From contig JAOZRF010000205.1 of assembly GCA_029940245.1 (NCBI GenBank), forward strand, positions 1 to 5,791: a stretch of DNA of 5,791 nt, written 5' to 3'. The notes under the pieces were generated by a model. It was not told the origin of the DNA. It did not search any database and worked only from the letters and a program-made list of their open reading frames with translations. The stretch is from Desulfobacula sp. (GTDB lineage Bacteria; Desulfobacterota; Desulfobacteria; Desulfobacterales; Desulfobacteraceae). The first letter of the stretch is position 1, and each line of letters opens with the position of its first letter. Below, one piece after another: positions 1 to 4,997 of this stretch. The position numbers were made by a program, and so were the translations under genes.

Positions 1-534
1 TGTGATTGCTTCTCCATCCAGGTCATCGAGCCAGTCAATAAGACTATTTATTATTTCCTGCGGGTCTCTTTGATCTTGAGACTTGTCACTGCTGATAAAA
101 AAAGACAACAGGTTTTCCCAAATCTGCTTCTGAGCCACATTGACTTCATGGCCGGGATACGCATTGATCAAAGCATTTACCTGAATTTTACTCATTTCAT
201 CAAAAATTTTTAATTTAATATCACCCTCACCAAATTCAATTGATTTTATGATATTGTCTAAAACTTCGGGATCTGACCATTCCTCCTGGACGGAATCAAT
301 ATTATTTTCGTTCGCATCTTTTACCAAAAGGGCCTTGGCAATGTTTATACCGGATTCGGCCATTTCCATCAGCTGATAGTCTATTTTGCCTGTTTCTGCT
401 GTAATGATGCCGATTTTTACCCGGCGATTCAGTTCCAGGGAAACACTAAGAAGAATCGCAATAATGGAAAGTGTTATTAATAGCGCCACACCGCTTTCAT
501 TTCCAAATATGTCCGGAATGGTTTTACGATTCAT
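1..534 (-). CDS. gspK: Type II secretion minor pseudopilin GspK (partial, C-terminus outside window)
   Basis: Large minor pseudopilin expected to cap the tip of the T2SS pseudopilus together with GspI and GspJ. The first 178 residues are visible, with no internal stop; family members are usually around 300 residues, so roughly the C-terminal 40% lies beyond the left edge. The N-terminus has a short basic leader ending at Gly15, then a hydrophobic helix (about residues 16-31, VALLITLSIIAILLSV). The Glu normally found at +5 of mature pilins is Ile here, which is typical of GspK. Further on, FDEMSKIQVNAL (111-122) matches the family's DE-GK-NLN-type motif, and DWLDDLDGE (167-175) matches its conserved DW-D acidic motif. 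The ATG at 534 is preceded by AGGGAG four bases upstream (539-544), and the gene overlaps the end of gspJ by 11 bases, so it is co-transcribed with gspJ. Identification is from motif recognition and position. Confidence 0.92.
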   Translation of the reverse strand, partial: MNRKTIPDIFGNESGVALLITLSIIAILLSVSLELNRRVKIGIITAETGKIDYQLMEMAESGINIAKALLVKDANENNIDSVQEEWSDPEVLDNIIKSIEFGEGDIKLKIFDEMSKIQVNALINAYPGHEVNVAQKQIWENLLSFFISSDKSQDQRDPQEIINSLIDWLDDLDGEAIT

Positions 535-1222
535 TTTTCTCCCTGTGTGTGGGCAATACAATGGTGGTTGCAAAAATATCTGATTTTTCCTGATCCCCGA
601 TCTCAAGTGTAATCCTTATTGAATAAGGCGTGCTGAAACCAAAATTTGAGGAATCGGAATCCCAGTCCTCATGGATGTTTCCATCCTGATCGATAAACAT
701 CAACTCAAATGTTTTTACTCGTTCACATAACAGGGGATCGTTTTTGGTGTTATATTCTTTGGCCTCATTATAAAAGACAGATTCAATATCAGAGCGTTTC
801 AGAACAATGGTCCCATTTTCAGAAGATTCCACATAATATTTGATAATTCCGATCCGGCTTTTTTGATCCCTGTTAAAATCAAGATGGTCAAATGATGCAA
901 ATCTGAGTTGGGAAAAAGAGTTCCCGTCAAGGGAAATTGTTTTCGATACAAACCTGAACCGGTCCGGATCATCAAATCCTTCCAGGCCGGGCTGTGTGTA
1001 TATGGGATCATGGGTCAGGCAAAGAGATGTGAGATCCTTTTGTATCCTGTCCATGGTATTTTGAGCCATTTCATAGTTGTCCAGACCGGCATTAATGGGA
1101 TTAATGTTTGATATAACAATATTAAATGAGGCAAACAAAGTTGAAATCGCTATGGCAAAGATAGTGACGGCCACAAGGACTTCAACCAGGGTGAAACCGT
1201 TATGTCTGTCAGGGCTTGTCAC
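524..1222 (-). CDS. gspJ: Type II secretion minor pseudopilin GspJ
   Basis: Minor pseudopilin of 232 residues, expected to pack with GspI and GspK at the pseudopilus tip in the inner membrane and periplasm. The leader is nine residues long: cleavage is predicted after Gly9, before Phe10, with Glu14 at +5 and a hydrophobic helix to about residue 34. The long, mostly beta C-terminal part fits GspJ in size. It contains the FSQLRFASFDHLDF stretch (102-115), characteristic of GspJ relatives, and a late SIRITLEIGD strand (200-209). The start is GTG at 1222; it overlaps the TGA stop of gspI as GTGA. No clear Shine-Dalgarno lies upstream, so translation is probably coupled to gspI. An in-frame ATG would lie far inside the protein and would lose the pilin signal, which decides for GTG. 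The other frames open across this region are shadows. Confidence 0.95.
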   Translation of the reverse strand: MTSPDRHNGFTLVEVLVAVTIFAIAISTLFASFNIVISNINPINAGLDNYEMAQNTMDRIQKDLTSLCLTHDPIYTQPGLEGFDDPDRFRFVSKTISLDGNSFSQLRFASFDHLDFNRDQKSRIGIIKYYVESSENGTIVLKRSDIESVFYNEAKEYNTKNDPLLCERVKTFELMFIDQDGNIHEDWDSDSSNFGFSTPYSIRITLEIGDQEKSDIFATTIVLPTHREKNES

Positions 1223-1641
1223 TGGGAAATAAATTTTAACGCTTTAGTGGTGTAATGATATTCACCATGGTTGTAAAGGATCGTACAGACAATTTCAACA
1301 AGCAGACTGTCATTGTCATCCGGCTTTTCAGAATAGAGGGAGTCAAAAGCAAGCGTCTCATGGTTTGTTTCAAAGGTGAAGCCCGGGAATTCCTCAAGGG
1401 TTTCACTTAAGGGCGGGATTGAACCATTTGTTGCCATGCCGGTTTCCCATTCTGAGATGATTTTCTGGGCAAGAAGCGGTGCTTTTGCATAGAAATTTGA
1501 TGCAATATTCATGGCCACGGTCTGGGTATGAAGTTTTAGTACACTTGTAAATGCAATGGCAATAATGGCAACAGCCACCATGATTTCTATAAGGGTAAAC
1601 CCTTTTTGATCTGATTTATTCAAATTGAATATATTTTTCAT
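1219..1641 (-). CDS. gspI: Type II secretion minor pseudopilin GspI
   Basis: Small minor pseudopilin of 140 residues, close to the usual GspI length, thought to nucleate the I-J-K tip complex. The leader MKNIFNLNKSDQKG is predicted to be cleaved after Gly14; Phe15 is +1 and Glu19 is +5, followed by the hydrophobic helix MVAVAIIAIAFTSVL (20-34). The APLLAQKIISEWE segment (about 53-65) just after the helix is the recognisable GspI signature (typically APLLAQ-K/E-A/E), which separates it from GspH and GspG. The ATG at 1641 lies inside the 3' end of gspH (26-base overlap) and has no strong Shine-Dalgarno, so coupling to gspH translation is likely. The stop overlaps the gspJ start by four bases. 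Confidence 0.95.
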   Translation of the reverse strand: MKNIFNLNKSDQKGFTLIEIMVAVAIIAIAFTSVLKLHTQTVAMNIASNFYAKAPLLAQKIISEWETGMATNGSIPPLSETLEEFPGFTFETNHETLAFDSLYSEKPDDNDSLLVEIVCTILYNHGEYHYTTKALKFISQ

Positions 1642-2140
1642 AAATCTTTACTTTGTGAAGAAAGGGTTGGATTAAACAGGAAAAAGTTTTTCCATGATTG
1701 TTTGAGATATGAATAATTGCATGATCCGAGTATTTTTTTTTATAAAATTGAATACAGGAAGCATTGTCGGTTTTCTGCCCGGACATATTGAACTCCACCC
1801 CGTCAAGAGTGACATCTTCGGGCAGCAAAAAATCAGCAATAACTTTGCCTTCTGAAGATTCCGGATCTGGTGAATTGACTCTTATGCTGATGGTGTTTGT
1901 GTCCGGGCTTATACACATAAAAAAGTCTTTTCCCTGATACCCGGCTTCCTTTTTCAGTTTGCTGACATTAAAAACAATCCAGTTTAAGGTTGTTTCAGTA
2001 TCATCCCGAAGGATTCTCTGACTGAATTCAGGAATGGTAAGAACAAGCATGATACTGATAATAAACAGAACCACAATCAGTTCCATGAGGGTAAAACCGG
2101 AATCGGGCGATGTTTTAATCAATTTCCCAACTTTTAACAT
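1616..2140 (-). CDS. gspH: Type II secretion minor pseudopilin GspH
   Basis: Minor pseudopilin of 174 residues, thought to join the tip complex to the GspG filament. Starting at the ATG at 2140, the leader is 15 residues (MLKVGKLIKTSPDSG), with Phe16 at +1, Glu20 at +5 and a hydrophobic helix MELIVVLFIISIMLVLTIP (19-37). The frame stays open upstream to an ATG at 2197, but that would give a 34-residue leader containing a hydrophobic stretch; the 2140 start fits prepilin leaders better and has GGAGAAGG upstream, though 11 or more bases away. The C-terminal end carries YSDHAIIHISN and IQPFLHKVKIYE-type segments that I recognise from GspH-like proteins of sulphate reducers. GspH is the most variable pseudopilin, so this name leans partly on gene order (between gspG and gspI). 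It overlaps gspG and gspI by 26 bases each. Confidence 0.88.
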   Translation of the reverse strand: MLKVGKLIKTSPDSGFTLMELIVVLFIISIMLVLTIPEFSQRILRDDTETTLNWIVFNVSKLKKEAGYQGKDFFMCISPDTNTISIRVNSPDPESSEGKVIADFLLPEDVTLDGVEFNMSGQKTDNASCIQFYKKKYSDHAIIHISNNHGKTFSCLIQPFLHKVKIYEKYIQFE

Positions 2141-2561
2141 CCTTGTTTTTGCCTTCTCCACCGGGCATACCATCAGCACCATAAGAGATAATATCATATT
2201 CCCCGTGAATGCCGGGACTCAGATATATAAATTCTCTTTGCCATGGATCTTTGGGTATTCTTTTTTTTTCAAGGTATCCTCCCTTTTTCCAGCTTCCAAT
2301 ACTCCCTTCTTTGTCTGGAGGTTCGATAAGGGCTTTTAATCCCTGTTCTGTTGTCGGATATTCTCCATTATCCAGTTTATAAAGCTTTAAAGCAGTATCA
2401 AGGGTTGCGATATCAACGGCTGCTTTTACCAGCTTTGCATCATCAGTTCTTCCCATCAATTTGGGCATGATCATCCCGGCAAGAATACCAAGGATAACAA
2501 TTACGACCATCAATTCAATCAAAGAAAAACCTCTGTTATTGGTACCTATTTTTTTTAGCAT
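2115..2561 (-). CDS. gspG: Type II secretion major pseudopilin GspG
   Basis: Major pseudopilin, the repeating subunit of the periplasmic pseudopilus. At 148 residues it has the standard GspG length. The leader MLKKIGTNNRG is cleaved after Gly11; Phe12 is +1 and Glu16 is +5. The helix continues with the family's Pro at +22 (Pro33). The core signatures are all present: NGEYPTTEQGLKAL (65-78), GGYL then IPKDPW (94-107), YLSPGIHGEYDI (113-124) and YGADGMPGGEG (127-137), with Asp130 and Asp141 in the C-terminal loop that binds calcium in studied GspG proteins. The ATG at 2561 has GGAAGGG 11 bases upstream (2573-2579). It is the first gene of the leftward GHIJK operon, and a palindromic repeat element begins about 30 bases upstream of its start codon. 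Codons 3-5 sit on an A8 run and codons 98-101 on an A9 run. Confidence 0.98.
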   Translation of the reverse strand: MLKKIGTNNRGFSLIELMVVIVILGILAGMIMPKLMGRTDDAKLVKAAVDIATLDTALKLYKLDNGEYPTTEQGLKALIEPPDKEGSIGSWKKGGYLEKKRIPKDPWQREFIYLSPGIHGEYDIISYGADGMPGGEGKNKDVKSWEID

Positions 2562-2572
2562 ATTTGTTTTAT

Positions 2573-2579
2573 CCCTTCC
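2573..2579 (-). promoter_or_regulatory. Ribosome binding site of gspG
   Basis: Read on the minus strand the sequence is GGAAGGG, 11 bases before the gspG ATG. It is the only good Shine-Dalgarno in the leftward operon besides that of gspK. The palindromic element upstream ends about 12 bases away, so a folded RNA would stop just short of this site. Confidence 0.6.
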
Positions 2580-2584
2580 ATCAT

Positions 2585-2730
2585 TTATGACTCAACTTTC
2601 TGCCTTAAGTCCTTACATTCGGGGTCAGGCTTGTTTTATTGTGTTTTTATCAATAAATCTATATCAAAAATGCAATAATGCAAGCCTGACCCCAGTCAAA
2701 TCTGGCAACTCCGAAAGTTGAATTATGACT
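2585..2730. repeat. Palindromic MITE/REP-like element
   Basis: The element is bounded by 9-base outer arms TCAACTTTC (2592-2600) and GAAAGTTGA (2713-2721) and contains 13-base perfect inner arms GGGGTCAGGCTTG (2621-2633) and CAAGCCTGACCCC (2681-2693). The inner stem resumes after two mismatches with TTATTG (2636-2641) against CAATAA (2673-2678). The segments between outer and inner arms do not pair. An 8-base direct repeat TTATGACT lies at 2585-2592 and 2723-2730, just outside or partly shared with the outer arms, and could be a target duplication. No protein is encoded in it. From memory, the GGGGTCAGGCTTG motif is common as dispersed inverted repeats near Y1 (IS200/REP-associated) transposases in deltaproteobacteria; I cannot verify this here. 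Confidence 0.75.
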
Positions 2731-2743
2731 TACTCAACTTTTG
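2712..2743. repeat. Extra outer-arm copy forming a second hairpin
   Basis: TCAACTTT occurs again at 2734-2741, giving a third copy of the element's outer arm. It pairs perfectly with AAAGTTGA at 2714-2721 (8 bp, 12-base loop), with one more C-G pair at 2712/2743 beyond a G-T wobble. It competes with the left arm at 2592-2600 for the same partner. The stretch 2723-2741 resembles the left end 2585-2599 with two extra bases (TA), so it may be a remnant of a second element end. Confidence 0.55.
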
Positions 2744-2754
2744 ATTTTAATAAA

Positions 2755-2785
2755 TTTATTTTGGCATGAATTCTAAAATAGTCAA
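2755..2785 (-). promoter_or_regulatory. Weak promoter candidate for the gspGHIJK operon
   Basis: On the minus strand TTGACT (2780-2785) matches five of six bases of the sigma-70 -35 box, followed after 19 bases by AATAAA (2755-2760), four of six for the -10 box. The spacing is longer than the preferred 17. If used, the transcript would start near 2748 and carry the whole palindromic element as a leader of about 185 bases before gspG. Other AT-rich hexamers nearby are equally poor, so this is only a candidate. Confidence 0.25.
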
Positions 2786-2793
2786 GATTTTTT

Positions 2794-2821
2794 CGGAATA
2801 GACGCTGAAAAGTCTATTCTG
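2794..2821. other. Hairpin / dyad between the divergent promoters
   Basis: GAATAGAC (2796-2803) and GTCTATTC (2812-2819) form a perfect 8-bp inverted repeat with an 8-base loop. A G-T wobble and a C-G pair extend it to 10 bp at 2794-2821. No run of T follows directly on either strand, so it does not look like an intrinsic terminator. It lies between the leftward and rightward promoter candidates, a position suited to a shared operator, or it may be another repeat remnant. It shares no sequence with the neighbouring palindromic element. Confidence 0.5.
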
Positions 2822-2848
2822 CCAGGCAGGTGTCTTTTTTGTTCAGGC

Positions 2849-2907
2849 ACTGATATTAAGAGAATATTAGATATAATGTTGCATAAAAACAAGCTATAGG
2901 ATATAGA
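2849..2907 (+). promoter_or_regulatory. Promoter candidate region for gspLMN
   Basis: A perfect TATAAT stands at 2872-2877, but at the right distance upstream (about 2849-2854, ACTGAT) there is no good -35 box and no extended -10 TG. A second possibility just downstream is TTGCAT (2879-2884), 17 bases, then TATAGA (2902-2907), with three and four matches. Either would give a leader of about 30-65 bases before gspL. A small dyad CTATA-3-TATAG (2894-2906) overlaps the second candidate. Confidence 0.35.
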
Positions 2908-2936
2908 ACTGACTTAGTATTTATTCGACTTATCGT

Positions 2937-2945
2937 GGAAGAGAG
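2937..2945 (+). promoter_or_regulatory. Ribosome binding site that fixes the gspL start
   Basis: GGAAGAGAG sits directly ahead of the ATG at 2947, with GGAAG five bases from it. It overlaps an in-frame GTG at 2935, which has no comparable site upstream. This supports ATG 2947 rather than GTG 2935. Confidence 0.65.
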
Positions 2946-2946
2946 C

Positions 2947-4425
2947 ATGAGCAATAGAATTTTAGCAATTGATATTCAGAAGGATCAGATTTCATCGGTT
3001 TTGTTAACTCATAGTCTTAAGGGTATTCGAATTGTTGAAACTGCATGCAGTAAGATTGTCCAGGAAACTGAAGGGGACAACCCTCTTCAGGCTGTCCAGG
3101 ATACACTGACAGCGATTCTTGTGAACATGGGCGATGTGTATGGCAGATGTATTGTGAGCATCCCTTCCGATTATTTTTTTTTTAGAACGATAGAACTGCC
3201 ATTTAAAAATAAAAAAAAAAATAGTCTGATTCTTCCCTTTGAGCTGGAGAGTTATTTGCCATACTCGGTTGAAGATGTCGAGTTTGATCTTTGTCTGCTT
3301 GATAACCTGAAGGTCACACGTAAAAATTCAAAAAATTCTTCTAAAACAAATATGGCCGGGGTTGCCGGTATACAAAAGGATGTGCTGAAAAAATTCAAGA
3401 ATCTTTTTGATGACTGCAATATTCATCTGGATGTACTGACTCCGGGGAGCGGTTATTCTGCAGCTCTTGTTTGTGCCGAGGCAGCAGACCAGTCCGGGTT
3501 TTTGTTTTTTATACACGTGGAGCCTCTTCTGGCATCTGTTTATGCAGTGAGATTTGGTGAAATCGCCTTTAGCAGAATATTTTTATTAAATTCTGATGAT
3601 CCGATCCAGTCAGTAAAGACAAATCTGATGCATACCCTCTTGTCCTTTAATGAAATTTTCAGCAATCCTCTGGAACTTGATGAAATTATTGTATCTGGTA
3701 CTGCTTCTTTCATGCAGGAGTTGTGTGGTGATATTGAAAAAGAAATGAATGTGAAGGTCCGCGATTTTAATATTTTCAAGGCTGAAAAAATAACACCTCT
3801 ATCAGGGCAGCTTGATGATCATCAATATGACTCGATACAGAATGCTATTGCCATGGGAGTCAATGAGATAAAGGGTGTTGAAACTTATAATTTCACAAGG
3901 CAGGTTTCAGATTTTACATTATTTTACCATGAAAACAGATCCAGTGTAATTGCCCTGGCTGTGTTGTCTTTTTTTCTTTTTCTGGCATGGGCAATAAACC
4001 CGATCATACAGATTAACAGAATGGAAAAGAGTGTTGAACAACTTGACACCAGGATAACTCAAGTATTTAAGTCGTGTTTTCCTGACGTAAAGACAATTGT
4101 TGATCCAGTGCATCAAATGCAGGTTAAAGTGGATGGTTTACAGGAGAAGAAAAACAGCAATTTTTTTGATGAATATCCACTTTGTATTGATTTGCTGAAT
4201 GAAATCAGCAAATCATTGCCTTCTTCCCTTGATATTATCTTTTCAAGATTTGTCAGGACAGAGAATAATTTGCTTATATCGGGAAGCGCAGATCAATTTA
4301 TAACAATTGATAAAATGAAAAATTATTTTAAAAATATTGAACTTTTTAAGCAAGTTGATATAAATTCAGCTTCAATGGATAAGATTGACAAACGGGTGAT
4401 TTTTAATCTTAAGATTTTGCTCTGA
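2947..4425 (+). CDS. gspL: Type II secretion platform protein GspL
   Basis: Inner-membrane platform protein of 492 residues that links the cytoplasmic ATPase GspE to GspM and the pseudopilus. Residues 1 to about 320 form an actin-like (PilM/FtsA-type) cytoplasmic domain: ILAIDIQKDQISSVLL (5-20) is the first phosphate-binding-type strand pair, SIPSDYFFFRTIELPF (71-86) and LPFELESYLPY (95-105) are typical of GspL/PilM, and AIAMGVNEIKGVETYNF (300-316) closes the domain. One membrane segment spans about 332-353. The periplasmic part has a coiled-coil stretch, the FPDVKTIVDPVHQM motif (378-391) common in GspL, and a C-terminal ferredoxin-like, PilN-like domain (about 405-492). The ATG is preferred over the GTG twelve bases upstream because of its ribosome site and the fit of the N-terminus. 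It is the first gene of the rightward operon; gspM follows after 27 bases. It contains T10 and A11 runs near codons 76-92. Confidence 0.95.
   Translation: MSNRILAIDIQKDQISSVLLTHSLKGIRIVETACSKIVQETEGDNPLQAVQDTLTAILVNMGDVYGRCIVSIPSDYFFFRTIELPFKNKKKNSLILPFELESYLPYSVEDVEFDLCLLDNLKVTRKNSKNSSKTNMAGVAGIQKDVLKKFKNLFDDCNIHLDVLTPGSGYSAALVCAEAADQSGFLFFIHVEPLLASVYAVRFGEIAFSRIFLLNSDDPIQSVKTNLMHTLLSFNEIFSNPLELDEIIVSGTASFMQELCGDIEKEMNVKVRDFNIFKAEKITPLSGQLDDHQYDSIQNAIAMGVNEIKGVETYNFTRQVSDFTLFYHENRSSVIALAVLSFFLFLAWAINPIIQINRMEKSVEQLDTRITQVFKSCFPDVKTIVDPVHQMQVKVDGLQEKKNSNFFDEYPLCIDLLNEISKSLPSSLDIIFSRFVRTENNLLISGSADQFITIDKMKNYFKNIELFKQVDINSASMDKIDKRVIFNLKILL
3174..3221 (+). other. Paired T10 and A11 homopolymer runs inside gspL
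   Basis: T10 occupies 3174-3183 (codons Tyr76-Phe79) and A11 occupies 3211-3221 (codons Lys89-Asn92), 27 bases apart. The reading frame is intact as given. Gain or loss of one base at either run brings a stop codon within zero to three codons after the run. The two runs are complementary and could also pair in the RNA. Runs of this length are known sites of polymerase slippage in bacteria. Confidence 0.8.
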
Positions 4426-4435
4426 ATTTGAATTT

Positions 4436-4441
4436 GAGGAG
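4436..4441 (+). promoter_or_regulatory. Ribosome binding site supporting a TTG start of gspM
   Basis: GAGGAG lies 11 bases before the TTG at 4453 and 23 bases before the next in-frame ATG at 4465. The ATG has no purine-rich site at proper distance, so the TTG is the better-supported start. Confidence 0.55.
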
Positions 4442-4452
4442 AAAAGAATAAG

Positions 4453-4980
4453 TTGTCTTTAAGAATGAACAGGCGGGAAAAGTATTCTGTTCTTTTTGCC
4501 TGTGTTTTAATAATTGCCATTATAGTGTATCAGTTTGGGATATCACCGTTTTTAGAAAAAAAGAGGCTTTTTGAAAGGCAGGTGGCATCAAAAACACAGG
4601 CCCTTGAAAAAGTTATGCTCTTAAAATCAGAATATGAGAAAGTATTAAATAAAAGTGAAAATTTAAAAAAAATCTATTCTCAAAGAGAAAAGAAATTTAC
4701 TTTGTTTGCTTTTCTTGAAAAGCTTGCGGTTCAAGCCGGAGTTAATGGAAAAATTGATTATATGAAGCCGTCATCCTCTTTGGATAAGATATCAAAGACT
4801 GAATTGTCCATAGTTGAAATGAAGTTAAAAGAGATAACATTGTCTCAGCTTATGTCATACCTGTATCTTGTGGAGACGTCAAAAAATGTTGTTTTTGTAA
4901 AAAGGCTTGCTATTACCATGGATGGGAAGAAGAAGAGATCAATCAGTGCAGTACTCCATGCTGAGACAATAAAAAGCTGA
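4453..4980 (+). CDS. gspM: Type II secretion platform protein GspM
   Basis: Inner-membrane platform protein of 175 residues that partners GspL. The architecture is that of GspM (and of its type IV pilus counterpart PilO): a short basic cytoplasmic tail (1-10), one membrane helix (about 11-30, YSVLFACVLIIAIIVYQFGI), a charged coiled coil (about 34-82), and a ferredoxin-like periplasmic domain (about 83-172) with LFAFLEKLAVQAGV (84-97) and an LSQLMSYLYLVETS helix (130-143). The sequence itself is poorly conserved across the family, so the name depends on architecture and on the position between gspL and gspN. The TTG start at 4453 is chosen for its GAGGAG; starting at the ATG at 4465 would remove only four residues. 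gspN begins 17 bases after the stop. The gene is visibly Lys- and AT-rich. Confidence 0.88.
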   Translation: MSLRMNRREKYSVLFACVLIIAIIVYQFGISPFLEKKRLFERQVASKTQALEKVMLLKSEYEKVLNKSENLKKIYSQREKKFTLFAFLEKLAVQAGVNGKIDYMKPSSSLDKISKTELSIVEMKLKEITLSQLMSYLYLVETSKNVVFVKRLAITMDGKKKRSISAVLHAETIKS

Positions 4981-4997
4981 AAAGAGAAGACTATTTA

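Noticed and set aside
386..583. Plus-strand open frame opposite gspK/gspJ, and similar short frames at 908-1111 and 2034-2339
   Set aside because: They are antisense shadows of well-supported pseudopilin genes with no sign of coding on their own.
2140..2197. Longer gspH start at the ATG at 2197
   Set aside because: It would give a 34-residue leader with a hydrophobic, Cys-containing stretch before the pilin cleavage site, and would overlap gspG by 83 bases. The ATG at 2140 yields a normal 15-residue leader.
1..2561. Type IV pilus minor pilin cluster instead of T2SS
   Set aside because: GspG signatures (YPTTEQGLKAL, PKDPW, GADGMPGGEG), the GspK DW-D motif and the fused PilM/PilN-like GspL identify a T2SS.
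2461..2721. Plus-strand open frame of 86 codons across the start of gspG and the palindromic element
   Set aside because: It is antisense to the conserved gspG N-terminus and its tail translates the repeat; no ribosome site or recognisable domain.
2585..2743. CRISPR array or integron attachment site
   Set aside because: There are no regularly spaced identical repeats with unique spacers, and no integrase or cas gene; the symmetry is that of nested inverted repeats.
2762..2777. Possible sigma-54 promoter (TGGCATG)
   Set aside because: The -24-like half is present but the -12 half is CTAAA instead of a GC-containing element at the required distance.
2796..2840. Intrinsic terminator made of the 2794-2821 hairpin and the T6 run at 2835-2840
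   Set aside because: The T run starts about 14 bases after the stem, and no gene transcribed toward it ends nearby; both flanking operons start here.
2935..2946. gspL start at the GTG at 2935
   Set aside because: This GTG overlaps the ribosome site of ATG 2947 and has no site of its own; the protein fits the family from the ATG.
3328..4520. Minus-strand open frames opposite gspL (3328-3516, 3540-3779, 3919-4116, 4323-4520)
   Set aside because: All lie opposite the recognised GspL coding frame and have no domain, ribosome site or operon context.
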